Assembly: GCA_964444825.1 (NCBI GenBank)
Contig: CAYUIS010000127.1
Coordinates: 1-16,067 of the forward strand
Source of the DNA: CAYUIS01 sp964444825
Lineage (GTDB): Bacteria > Chloroflexota > Anaerolineae > B4-G1
Direction of reading: 5' to 3'
DNA: 16,067 nucleotides
Below the pieces are notes generated by a model. The model was not told where the DNA came from. It worked only from the letters and a program-made list of their open reading frames with translations, and ran no database searches. Of the stretch, positions 7,144 to 14,625 are shown one piece after another. The position numbers and the translations under genes were made by a program. The stretch's first letter is position 1. Each line of letters starts with the position of its first letter.

Positions 7144-7191
7144 AGAAACACCCACCTGAGAATTGGCCGATGGTGAACAGCAGTTGAATGG

Positions 7192-7219
7192 ATTATATCA
7201 GGATAATGAAAAGTGTCAC
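7192..7219 (-). promoter_or_regulatory. Promoter of the ubiB-like gene
   Basis: On the minus strand GTGACA (7219-7214) and a perfect TATAAT (7197-7192) are separated by 16 bases, and the -10 is preceded by TGA, giving the extended -10 motif TGnTATAAT. Transcription would start near 7186, about 43 bases before the ATG. Confidence 0.65.
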
Positions 7220-7228
7220 CCCTTGACA

Positions 7229-7256
7229 TTGCGCACAACGCCGGGATGGATATAAT
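7229..7256 (+). promoter_or_regulatory. Promoter of the WYL-like membrane protein gene
   Basis: A perfect TATAAT (7251-7256) has TTGCGC 16 bases upstream (7229-7234). A better -35 match, TTGACA at 7223-7228, is 22 bases away, which is too far for a standard promoter. Expected start is near 7263, leaving a leader of about 47 bases. Confidence 0.5.
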
Positions 7257-7309
7257 CATGGACAGAATGAGATTATTGATGCCAACGATTCTGATTTGCG
7301 GAGGTGACC

Positions 7310-8023
7310 ATGTCGGACACGAGACCAAAGAACCCAGATAGGGAAAAGGCAGCCCTACAGGAATGGCTGCCAACGGTGATCCTCAAGTTCCTGGTATTCC
7401 TGGCCTTTGCTTTTATCCTCTATCAGGCCATGGTGGGATTGGGGGAGCAAGATCTGAGCAGTAGCAGGGCGTGGATCGTCGTCGCAGGTATGGCAGGACT
7501 GCTGCTACTGTTGGCTGTCGAACGGTTGACCGGCCTCAAGGTCTCTCCCACGGGTGTGGAGGCGACCTTGGCCGAGGCCCAAGCCCACGCGTTGGAGGAG
7601 ATTGGCGCACTTGACGACCCTGAGGTATCTGAGACGGCCCGAGAGCAGATTCTCCAGGCAGAGAGCGCGGACCAGGTGCAGGCAGTGATGCAGGAAGCGG
7701 TAAAACTAAACGTCTCGCGGACCTTGGGGTTGGTGAAGGAGGCCATTCAAAACAAACACAGGTGCTATGTGCGCTATCGACCCGACCCAACAGAGCCGGT
7801 CCAGACTTATCACGTGGCGCCTCTGGACATCAGACCCGGCAGGACCGCAACGACGAAGGACCGTGACTACCTGTGGGCTTACTCCTACGAACACGAAAGC
7901 ACCGTTTCGCTACGAATGGACCGGATACTCGGCGTTGAACGGAGCGAGGAGACTTTTGACCCGGCGGAAGTGATAGCGGATTGGAAAAAAGCGCCACAGT
8001 GGAATGTAAAGCGGGAATGGTAA
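7310..8023 (+). CDS. Two-TM membrane protein with a cytoplasmic WYL-like domain
   Basis: This 237-aa protein has two hydrophobic helices (about 22-43 and 54-71) and a charged, probably helical stretch (about 82-147). Residues about 140-218 then read like a WYL domain: an EAI..K....RYRPD strand, HVAPLDIRPG, YLWAYSY (187-193), LRMDRILGVE (201-210) and a closing ETFDP. WYL domains usually sit behind a helix-turn-helix in regulators such as PafBC, DriD and BrxR, where they sense nucleic-acid ligands. Here there is no helix-turn-helix, only a membrane anchor. The W-Y-L signature itself is modified, so this is a similarity call by eye. Both ends of the hairpin would place the WYL part in the cytoplasm. 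The ATG at 7310 follows GGAGGTGA; a GTG at 7304 overlaps that site. It lies upstream of the nuo operon but has its own promoter. Confidence 0.7.
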   Translation: MSDTRPKNPDREKAALQEWLPTVILKFLVFLAFAFILYQAMVGLGEQDLSSSRAWIVVAGMAGLLLLLAVERLTGLKVSPTGVEATLAEAQAHALEEIGALDDPEVSETAREQILQAESADQVQAVMQEAVKLNVSRTLGLVKEAIQNKHRCYVRYRPDPTEPVQTYHVAPLDIRPGRTATTKDRDYLWAYSYEHESTVSLRMDRILGVERSEETFDPAEVIADWKKAPQWNVKREW

Positions 8024-8118
8024 GATGAACTCACCGCGTACGGAGACGAATTGGGACAAAAGATACTGAACGACGAGACAGATCGAGCTCTCAGAATCAC
8101 TGCCCAGCGCGCGCCGAT

Positions 8119-8147
8119 TTGACGCAATCGTTAACCTGTGATAGACT
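8119..8147 (+). promoter_or_regulatory. Upstream nuo promoter candidate (P2)
   Basis: TTGACG (8119-8124) and TAGACT (8142-8147) are 17 bases apart. The -10 is only a 4 of 6 match, and it abuts the region of the downstream promoter, giving a tandem arrangement. Confidence 0.4.
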
Positions 8148-8175
8148 TTGCACGCATTGACGATTGTGCTATAAT
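8147..8175 (+). promoter_or_regulatory. Extended -10 promoter of the nuo operon (P1)
   Basis: TATAAT (8170-8175) is preceded by TGC, an extended -10 motif, with a weak -35 (TTTGCA, 8147-8152) 17 bases upstream. Expected start is near 8182, about 35 bases before nuoA. It is the only strong promoter ahead of the seven nuo genes. Confidence 0.6.
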
Positions 8176-8216
8176 AGCGCCCGCTCACGATCAACCTTCA
8201 TCTTCGGAGGACTGCA

Positions 8217-8573
8217 TTGCTGGACCAATTCGCTTTCATCGGATTCCTTCTGATCGTCGCGCTTATCTTTGGCGTAGCCCCACCTGTACTGGCCTGGCTC
8301 GTCCGCCCCAAAAGACCAAATCCCCGCAAGCTGGGAACCTACGAATGCGGCATGCGGACCCACGGCGACACCTGGGTTCAGTTCAAGGCCCAATACTACA
8401 TCTTTGCCATCGCCTTTGTTTTGTTCGACGTCGAGGCCGTGTTCCTACTTCCTTGGGCGCTAGCCTACAACGCGCTGGAGCTTTACGCCGTGGTCGAGGC
8501 GATCGCCTTCATCCTCATCCTGCTTGGTGGCTTGCTCTACCTTTGGCGTAAGGGCGCGCTGGAGTGGATGTAA
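8217..8573 (+). CDS. nuoA: NADH-quinone oxidoreductase subunit A (TTG start)
   Basis: This 118-aa membrane subunit sits at the junction of the complex I membrane arm and the quinone site (ND3 homologue). It has three helices (about 7-28, 60-80, 88-110). The loop between helices 1 and 2 carries the family hallmark YECG (42-45), whose cysteine lies at the quinone-entry region. It is followed by YYIFAIAFVLFDVEAVFLLPW (given in part: acidic D71 and E73). Length is typical. The start is a TTG at 8217, because GGAGGA lies six bases ahead and no ATG or GTG is suitably placed. In most bacteria nuoB follows; here nuoH follows after 27 bases. Confidence 0.95.
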   Translation: MLDQFAFIGFLLIVALIFGVAPPVLAWLVRPKRPNPRKLGTYECGMRTHGDTWVQFKAQYYIFAIAFVLFDVEAVFLLPWALAYNALELYAVVEAIAFILILLGGLLYLWRKGALEWM

Positions 8574-8600
8574 CAGTCACCGCCTACAGGAGCTAACTCT

Positions 8601-9824
8601 ATGGATTTTCTCAGCGACCTGATCGTCAATATCGGCCTGTGGATAACGGATCTGCTGGTGAACGCCGGCCTGCCCGACATCTGGGTGCGTGTCATCAAAT
8701 TGGGTGGCGGCGCCTTCATATTGGCCTTTGTTCCCCTGACAGCAATGTTTTTCCTCATCTGGTACGAGCGCAAGATCGTCGCCAGAATCGGGGATAGACT
8801 GGGACCCAACAACACCGGCGCCTACGGCGGCCCGTGGGGTCTCTTTCAGGTTCCCGCCGATGCCATCAAGATGTTCACCAAGGAGGATATAGTCCCAGAG
8901 AACGCCGACCGGTGGATCTTTAACATCGCGCCGATGCTCTTCCTGGCCGTCGCCGTGCTGGTATGGGCAGTGATCCCGCTCGGCAAGGGGGTTATCGGCT
9001 CCGATTTGAGCATCGGCATCTTTTACCTTCTCGCGTTCGGCTCGGGGAGTATGGTGGCGATATTGATGGCCGGATGGGGATCGAACAACAAGTATGCTAT
9101 GCTTGGCGCACTCCGTGGCATCGCCGTATTGATCAGTTACGAGATCCCTCAAGTACTCGCGGTATTGGCGGTGGTAATGGTGGCTGGCTCGTTCTCGATG
9201 CAGGACATAATCGCGGCCCAGAACGTGCCGTTTCTGATCGGGATGCCCCTGACCGCGCTGCTGTTCCTGGTTTCCATCCTATCGGAGCTAGGACGGCGGC
9301 CCCTCGATCTGGTCGAGGCCGACTCGGAGATCGTAGCCGGTTTCTTTATCGAATACAGCGGAATGAAGTTCGGCATGTTCTATCTAGCCGAGTTTATGAA
9401 TCAATTGATGGTGTCCATCCTCTTTGCCACCCTCTTCCTGCGGGGGTGGCGGGGACCGTTCGTGAATCAGGCCCCCGTGCTGGGCACGATCTGGTTGGGG
9501 ATCAAGGCACTCCTGGTGATGCTAGTCATCCAGTTCGCCCAGTATTCGCTACCCCGGCTGCGAATTGACCAGATTCTCAACCTCAACTGGAAATTCCTGA
9601 CCCCGCTGGCACTGGTGAACGTATGCGTGGTGGCGCTGGTAGGCAAGGCTGTGCCGCTAGACTCGGCAGGCCTATGGGCGCATACGGGAGCGCTGTTGCT
9701 GGCCAACGTCGTGATGGCGCTCGTCACTATGACCATAGTCACGGTGACAGCTCGCCGGAGCCAGCAGAAATATGCCCAGCGAGCTGTCCAGGCGGGGCTA
9801 GAGGAAAAAGCGACACCAGCATAA
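8601..9824 (+). CDS. nuoH: NADH-quinone oxidoreductase subunit H
   Basis: This 407-aa ND1 homologue forms most of the quinone-binding chamber and links the two arms of complex I. Family segments appear in order: YERKIVARIGDRLGPN (55-70), the KMFTKEDIVPENAD stretch (90-103), and SELGRRPLDLVEADSEIVAG (228-247) with acidic E239, D241 and E243 of the quinone-site loop. EYSGMKF (251-257) and LRIDQILNLNWKFLTPLAL (320-338) follow. Common NuoH proteins have 320-350 residues, and the excess here is mainly a C-terminal helix (about 358-384) with a charged tail. The ATG at 8601 follows AGGAG by eight bases. The position directly after nuoA, where B-G would normally lie, is notable. A longer C-terminus occurs in some other phyla, so I do not treat it as an error. 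Confidence 0.95.
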   Translation: MDFLSDLIVNIGLWITDLLVNAGLPDIWVRVIKLGGGAFILAFVPLTAMFFLIWYERKIVARIGDRLGPNNTGAYGGPWGLFQVPADAIKMFTKEDIVPENADRWIFNIAPMLFLAVAVLVWAVIPLGKGVIGSDLSIGIFYLLAFGSGSMVAILMAGWGSNNKYAMLGALRGIAVLISYEIPQVLAVLAVVMVAGSFSMQDIIAAQNVPFLIGMPLTALLFLVSILSELGRRPLDLVEADSEIVAGFFIEYSGMKFGMFYLAEFMNQLMVSILFATLFLRGWRGPFVNQAPVLGTIWLGIKALLVMLVIQFAQYSLPRLRIDQILNLNWKFLTPLALVNVCVVALVGKAVPLDSAGLWAHTGALLLANVVMALVTMTIVTVTARRSQQKYAQRAVQAGLEEKATPA

Positions 9825-9844
9825 TCAGTGAACGGAATGAGCCA

Positions 9845-10342
9845 ATGCTTCCACAAATCCTTTTTCTCGTTTTCGGCGTAATCACACTGGGTGGCGGTCT
9901 TATGGTCGTGACCCGGCGCAACGTGTTCCACGCGGCGCTATTCATGATCCTGTCCTTCTTTGGCGTGGCTGGGTTGTACGTGCTGCTGGAAGCCCCCTTT
10001 CTGGCCGGCGCACAGTTGTTCATCTATGTCGGTGGCATCTCGATCTTGATCATCTTTGCCATTATGCTGACGCGAGACATAATGAAGCCTGGTCTGGTCG
10101 GACGAAACCGTCAATGGATAGCAGCCGCAATCGTGGTAGCTGCACTGGGCGTCATGCTGACGTGGACGGTGATCGGCCACGACTGGGGAGGAAAGACTCC
10201 CGGCGCAGTGCCTGAATCGAGCCTTGTCACCTTGGGCCAGGTGCTGGTGGACCAAAGCGAGCTGGCGTTGCCCTTCGAGGTCGCATCGGTTCTGCTTCTG
10301 GTCGCCCTCATCGGCGCGGTGACCCTCGCAAGGGAGCAATAG
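9845..10342 (+). CDS. nuoJ: NADH-quinone oxidoreductase subunit J
   Basis: This 165-aa ND6 homologue has five predicted helices, with a soluble loop at about 108-138. The segment AGAQLFIYVGGISILIIFAI (54-73) matches the third helix, which contains the pi-bulge linked to coupling between quinone reduction and proton pumping. The ATG at 9845 is the first that gives a sensible N-terminus; the frame is open upstream inside nuoH, but that part is overlap. The ribosome binding site is poor (GGAATGA), so translation may depend on coupling to nuoH, which ends 20 bases earlier. In most bacteria nuoI separates H from J; here it is missing. nuoK begins two bases after its stop. Confidence 0.94.
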   Translation: MLPQILFLVFGVITLGGGLMVVTRRNVFHAALFMILSFFGVAGLYVLLEAPFLAGAQLFIYVGGISILIIFAIMLTRDIMKPGLVGRNRQWIAAAIVVAALGVMLTWTVIGHDWGGKTPGAVPESSLVTLGQVLVDQSELALPFEVASVLLLVALIGAVTLAREQ

Positions 10343-10344
10343 TC

Positions 10345-10662
10345 ATGGGTCCTTTGATCCCACTGGAATGGTATCTCATTTTAGCGGCGGCGCTATTCTG
10401 CATCGGTATCTATGGCGTGTTGGCCCGACGCAACGCCATCGTTATCCTGATGAGCGTCGAGTTGATGCTCAACGCCGTCAACATCAATCTGGTCGCCTTC
10501 TGGCGCTATCTGGAACCGGCAGGGGCGACGGGCCGGGCTTTTGCGCTGTTCGTCTACGCTGTCGCGGCGGCGGAGGTAGCGGTGGGCCTGGCGCTCGTGA
10601 TCGCCATCTGGCGCACACAGAATACGGTCGTCCTGGAGGACGTTGACCTGCTCCAAGGCTGA
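10345..10662 (+). CDS. nuoK: NADH-quinone oxidoreductase subunit K
   Basis: This 105-aa ND4L homologue has three helices, with the two conserved membrane glutamates of the proton path in place: E39 in MSVELMLNAVNINLVAF and E77 in AVAAAEVAVGLALV. Length is normal (about 100). Its ATG lies two bases past the nuoJ stop, and its ribosome binding site (AGGGAG, 10331-10336) lies inside nuoJ, so the pair is translationally coupled. nuoL follows after 22 bases. Confidence 0.95.
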   Translation: MGPLIPLEWYLILAAALFCIGIYGVLARRNAIVILMSVELMLNAVNINLVAFWRYLEPAGATGRAFALFVYAVAAAEVAVGLALVIAIWRTQNTVVLEDVDLLQG

Positions 10663-10684
10663 GCAGTGAGCATTCGAGGTGCCT

Positions 10685-13048
10685 ATGCATAGTTCCGATT
10701 TTGCGCTCAATCTGGCTTGGTTTATCCCGCTTTTTCCGTTCCTGGCCTTTGTTGCCATCCCACTGGTCACCAACCGGCATCGAAAGCTGAGCCACAGCCT
10801 GGTCATCGGAGGCATCGCTACGGCCTTTTTGCTGGCGCAGATTGTGTTGTGGCGGGCGGTGACGCTCCCGGTGGGTTACGGGGAACACGCCTACCAGTCG
10901 CCCTCCATCCATTGGCTGTCTGCGGGGACAGAGTTGTTCCGACTTGCGGTCTACATCGACCCGGCGACGACCGTGATGCTGTTTATGGTGCCCCTGGTCT
11001 GTATGATGATCTTTATCTACAGCGTCGGCTACATGAACTTTAGCACCGCGCAGGTCGACCCCCGCTACACCCGCTTTTTCTGCTACCTGTCCCTCTTTGC
11101 TACCGGGATGCTGGGGATGATCGTCTTCGACAGCCTGTTGGCGTTTTTTATCTTTTGGGAGATCATGGGCACCTGCTCGTATCTGCTCATCGGCTTCTGG
11201 TACGAGAAAAAGTATCCCGATCCGGACAAGATCACCCCGAAAGAGGCTGGCCTCAAGGCCTTTATCGTGACCAAGATCGGCGACCTATTCTTTATGCTGG
11301 GGTTAGCGCTGCTGTATGCGGAGGTCGGCTCGCTCAGCTACGACGTGATCTTTAGCTCCGAGACACTGGAGCACCTGGCCCACGCACACTTTATGGGCAC
11401 ATCCTGGTCAATGGCGACGGTCGTCGCCCTGCTGCTTTTTGGCGGCACGATTGGCAAGAGCGCCCAGTTCCCGCTCCACGTGTGGCTGCCCGACGCGATG
11501 GAGGGCCCCACCCCAGTCTCGGCCCTGATCCACGCCGCAACGATGGTCTCGGCCGGCGTCTTTTTGGTGGTCCGAGCCTTTCCCATCCTCCAGGTTGCCA
11601 ACCCGGCTGCGCTGGCTGTGGGAGGCATCCCCTTCGTGGCCTTTATCGGGGCCCTGACAGCGATCGGCTCATCCATCATCGCCATCGCGCAAGACGACGT
11701 CAAGGGTGTGCTGGCCTTTTCCACTATCAGCCAACTGGGCTATATGGTCGCTGCGCTGGGGGTTGGCGCTTATGTGGCCGGCACGTTCCACCTGATCACC
11801 CATGCCTTTTTTAAGGCGCTCTTGTTTCTAAGCTCTGGCTCGGTGATTCACGGTATGGAACACGGTCACCATCACGTTCACGAACACGATCACGAACAGG
11901 AAGGACACGACGATTCTCACACGGAGCACGACGAACACGGGCACGAAGAGGCGTGGTTTAATGCCAATGATATGATGAATATGGGCGGGCTGGCGAAGCG
12001 CATGCCTCGCACGTTCTGGCCGTTCCTGCTTGGCGGCCTGGCCCTCTCGGGCTTTCCGCTCTTTACCGCCGGTTTCTGGTCGAAGGACGAGATCCTGGCA
12101 CAGACCTTTGAACTGTCACGTCCGGTCTTTTGGACACTGACGGTGGCCGCCGGCATCACGGCCTTTTACACCGCGCGGCAGCTCTGCCTGACCTTTGCCG
12201 GCGAACCAAGGACAGAGGCCGGCAGACACGCCCCCGAGAGCGTTCCTTCGATGACCACACCGCTGCTCATCCTGGCATTCTTTGCCGTGACCCTGGGATG
12301 GGTAGGCATTCCGGATCATTTCCCGGTCATAGGCCCCCTGATCCCCAACTGGTTTGAGCACTTTGTCGGAGCGACGATCGAGGCTGGCGGTCACGCGATG
12401 GAACACGCCGCCAAAGTCGCCGGGCACCTATCGGAAGGCGGTCACGAGCCCCACTCCCAGTTGCCCCTGGTTATGGGATTGACCTTTGCGCTAGGCGGGC
12501 TTTCCCTGGGCTGGCTGGTCTACGGGCGAAAGCCGTTGAAGGCCGGACAGATGGACCCCGTCGAGGCAGGGATGGGCAAGATCGGGCTCGGCTGGCTCTA
12601 CCGCGCTATGGAGAATCGCTTCTACTTTGACTGGCTGTATGAAAAGACCTTTGTGAACGGTTCCATCTGGCTGGCCAACGTGTTCGACGCCTTCGACTAC
12701 GGTCAAGACGGCGGACACGGCATCGTGGACGGGACGGTGATGCTGTTCGGCAAGATCGGAAGAGGCCTTTCGGACATCTCAAACTGGTTCGACTTTAACG
12801 TCGTAGATGGCATCGTCAACATGGTGGGCCGCGCCGGGCGACTCCTCTCCAACGGCCTCGACGTCTTTGACCTCAAGGTCATAGATGGCGCGGTCAACGG
12901 CGTCGGCGACGTGATCCGGGAGGCCGGCAAAGCGATCCGTCCCATCCAAACCGGCAAGGTACAAAACTATTTGCTGTTGGCAGTGCTGATGGTGCTGGCA
13001 CTGATCGCGGCATTCTTTGTCATCTTACTGATTCCCTCAATACCCTGA
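10685..13048 (+). CDS. nuoL: NADH-quinone oxidoreductase subunit L, with His-rich loop and extended repeat-bearing C-terminus
   Basis: This 787-aa antiporter-like subunit pumps protons at the far end of the membrane arm; its long lateral helix clamps the arm together. Key residues are present: E159 in FFIFWEIMGTCSYLLIGFW, K258 in GKSAQFPLHVWLPDAMEGPT, and K467 in FWSKDEIL. It is longer than usual (about 610-670). A His-rich insert (389-423) follows GSVI after helix 11, a second His-containing loop lies at about 558-590, and three FD...VDG-type repeats (670-753) precede the last membrane helix (761-784). I start it at the ATG at 10685, five bases after GAGG; a GTG at 10679 is in frame but overlaps that site. 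The ATP-independent pump role follows from the family. Confidence 0.95.
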   Translation: MHSSDFALNLAWFIPLFPFLAFVAIPLVTNRHRKLSHSLVIGGIATAFLLAQIVLWRAVTLPVGYGEHAYQSPSIHWLSAGTELFRLAVYIDPATTVMLFMVPLVCMMIFIYSVGYMNFSTAQVDPRYTRFFCYLSLFATGMLGMIVFDSLLAFFIFWEIMGTCSYLLIGFWYEKKYPDPDKITPKEAGLKAFIVTKIGDLFFMLGLALLYAEVGSLSYDVIFSSETLEHLAHAHFMGTSWSMATVVALLLFGGTIGKSAQFPLHVWLPDAMEGPTPVSALIHAATMVSAGVFLVVRAFPILQVANPAALAVGGIPFVAFIGALTAIGSSIIAIAQDDVKGVLAFSTISQLGYMVAALGVGAYVAGTFHLITHAFFKALLFLSSGSVIHGMEHGHHHVHEHDHEQEGHDDSHTEHDEHGHEEAWFNANDMMNMGGLAKRMPRTFWPFLLGGLALSGFPLFTAGFWSKDEILAQTFELSRPVFWTLTVAAGITAFYTARQLCLTFAGEPRTEAGRHAPESVPSMTTPLLILAFFAVTLGWVGIPDHFPVIGPLIPNWFEHFVGATIEAGGHAMEHAAKVAGHLSEGGHEPHSQLPLVMGLTFALGGLSLGWLVYGRKPLKAGQMDPVEAGMGKIGLGWLYRAMENRFYFDWLYEKTFVNGSIWLANVFDAFDYGQDGGHGIVDGTVMLFGKIGRGLSDISNWFDFNVVDGIVNMVGRAGRLLSNGLDVFDLKVIDGAVNGVGDVIREAGKAIRPIQTGKVQNYLLLAVLMVLALIAAFFVILLIPSIP
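11849..11953 (+). other. Histidine-rich insert within NuoL
   Basis: Residues 389-423 contain 13 histidines in the first 32 residues, mixed with Asp and Glu, in alternating HxH order (for example HGHHHVHEHDH). The insert sits between the conserved GSVIH and the NMGGL segment, a short loop in common NuoL proteins. The composition resembles metal-binding loops of zinc or nickel handling proteins. Confidence 0.85.
12692..12943 (+). repeat. Three related repeats in the NuoL C-terminus
   Basis: At protein level, units at residues 670-701, 702-727 and 728-753 each begin FD, reach V/I-DG, and continue into an amphipathic stretch. Units two and three are both 26 residues and align directly (FDFNVVDGIVNMVGRAGRLL against FDLKVIDGAVNGVGDVIREA). 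Unit one carries an extra GQDGGH-type insertion. The DNA copies are diverged. Confidence 0.7.
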
Positions 13049-13062
13049 GATCGGAGGAGAGC

Positions 13063-14604
13063 ATGATGAGTTTCGGAATCCTGAGCATTACCCTCTTTAT
13101 CCCACTGCTGGGCGCATTGCTGATTATGGTCATCCCCAAGGAGGATGCCAGAACGATCAGGCAAGTGGGGATTGCGTTTGCCTTTGTGAGCCTCATCCTG
13201 GCGAGCGTCATCTGGGTGGGCGTGGTGCAACAGGGGGCCAGCGACGTCCATAACACATTCGAGGAAGATCATCCCTGGATCCCTGCCTTCAACGTGCGGT
13301 TCCACCTCGGGGTGGATGGCCTCAGCGCGCCAATGATCTTTTTGACCGCCCTGTTGACGACCCTATCGCTGTTCTACTCTGCGCGCACTATCGAAACCCG
13401 GGTCAAGGAATACTACTGGCTGTTCCTCCTGCTGGAAGCCAGCATGATTGGCGTCTTCCTCTCAATGGACCTGGTGATGTTCTACGTCTTTTGGGAGATA
13501 GAGCTGGTGCCAATGTTCCTGCTCATCGGCGTATGGGGCGGCAAGAACCGGCTGTACGCGGCCATCAAGTTCTTTCTCTATACGATGGCGGGCAGCGTGG
13601 CGATGTTGCTGGCTATCATCGCGGTCTACTTTCAGACCGGGACTTTTAACATCCTGGAAGCGGCCGCCCAGCAGCCCTTTGCCAATTATCCCGGATTAGC
13701 CGCAGCAGCGTTCTGGGCCTTTTTCATCGCCTTCGCCATCAAGGTACCGGCCTTTCCGTTTCACACCTGGTTGCCAGACGCCCATACCGAGGCGCCCACA
13801 TCGGGCAGTGTAATCCTGGCGGGCATCCTGCTAAAGCTGGGAGCATATGGCCTGATCCGGGTTGTACTCCCAATGTTCCCAACCCAGTTCGCGTACTTTG
13901 TCTTGGAGGTACCCATCATCCCCATTATGGCGGTGGTGAGCATCGCCTACGGCGCAATGGTATGTATGGCTCAGTGGGACCTAAAGCGGTTGATCGCCTA
14001 TTCGTCGGTGGCGCATATGGGCTACGTCACGCTGGGGCTGTGTGCGGCCGCGGCAGCCTTTGGCTACGGCAGGCTGAGCGGCACGGACCTGAACGCAGCC
14101 GCATCCGCGATCAACGGCGCGGCGTTCCAGATGTTTGCCCACGGGATCATCACGGGTGGGCTGTTTTTCCTCGTCGGCATCATCTACGAGCGGGCGCACA
14201 CTCGCGACCTGAAAGCCTTTGGCGGGCTGGCCAGCCAGGTGCCCTACTACTATGGCATCCTGATGGTCACGGGCTTTGCCTCGCTAGGATTGCCAGGGCT
14301 GGCCGGGTTCTGGAGCGAGTTCTTTGTCTTTCGGGGCGCGATCAACTTTATTCCGATTGCAGCCTTCATCGGCGTGCTTGGCGTGGTCTTTACCGCGGCC
14401 TACATCCTATGGAAGATCGTGCAGCACATATTCCTGGGCGAACTTGACAAGGAAAAGTGGGGCAAGCTGACCGACATGGAGTGGTGGGAGAAGGCGACGA
14501 TGTGGCCATTGGTGCTTATCATGGTCTTCCTGGGGCTGTATCCAGCCCCGCTGCTTGATACCTTTAACGCCGCGGTCACAAACATCCTGCAGTCACTACC
14601 ATAA
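13063..14604 (+). CDS. nuoM: NADH-quinone oxidoreductase subunit M
   Basis: This 513-aa antiporter-like proton-pumping subunit (ND4 homologue) is of normal length. The functional residues are visible: E145 in FYVFWEIELVPM, K227 in AIKVPAFPFHTWLPDAH, and E419 in GFWSEFFVF. The conserved LKRLIAYSSVAHMG (307-320) is intact. GGAGG lies five bases before the ATG at 13063; a second ATG directly follows and could also serve. It is 14 bases from the nuoL stop and 21 bases from nuoN, within one operon. Confidence 0.96.
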   Translation: MMSFGILSITLFIPLLGALLIMVIPKEDARTIRQVGIAFAFVSLILASVIWVGVVQQGASDVHNTFEEDHPWIPAFNVRFHLGVDGLSAPMIFLTALLTTLSLFYSARTIETRVKEYYWLFLLLEASMIGVFLSMDLVMFYVFWEIELVPMFLLIGVWGGKNRLYAAIKFFLYTMAGSVAMLLAIIAVYFQTGTFNILEAAAQQPFANYPGLAAAAFWAFFIAFAIKVPAFPFHTWLPDAHTEAPTSGSVILAGILLKLGAYGLIRVVLPMFPTQFAYFVLEVPIIPIMAVVSIAYGAMVCMAQWDLKRLIAYSSVAHMGYVTLGLCAAAAAFGYGRLSGTDLNAAASAINGAAFQMFAHGIITGGLFFLVGIIYERAHTRDLKAFGGLASQVPYYYGILMVTGFASLGLPGLAGFWSEFFVFRGAINFIPIAAFIGVLGVVFTAAYILWKIVQHIFLGELDKEKWGKLTDMEWWEKATMWPLVLIMVFLGLYPAPLLDTFNAAVTNILQSLP

Positions 14605-14625
14605 GGCCCAGGGAGGAGGACGACG

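Noticed and set aside
7223..7256. TTGACA paired with TATAAT as promoter of the WYL-like gene
   Set aside because: The spacer is 22 bases, too long for a standard sigma-70 promoter; TTGCGC at 16 bases was preferred.
9623..9844. 74-residue upstream extension of NuoJ overlapping nuoH
   Set aside because: It is an out-of-frame reading of the nuoH coding sequence; NuoJ similarity starts at the ATG at 9845.
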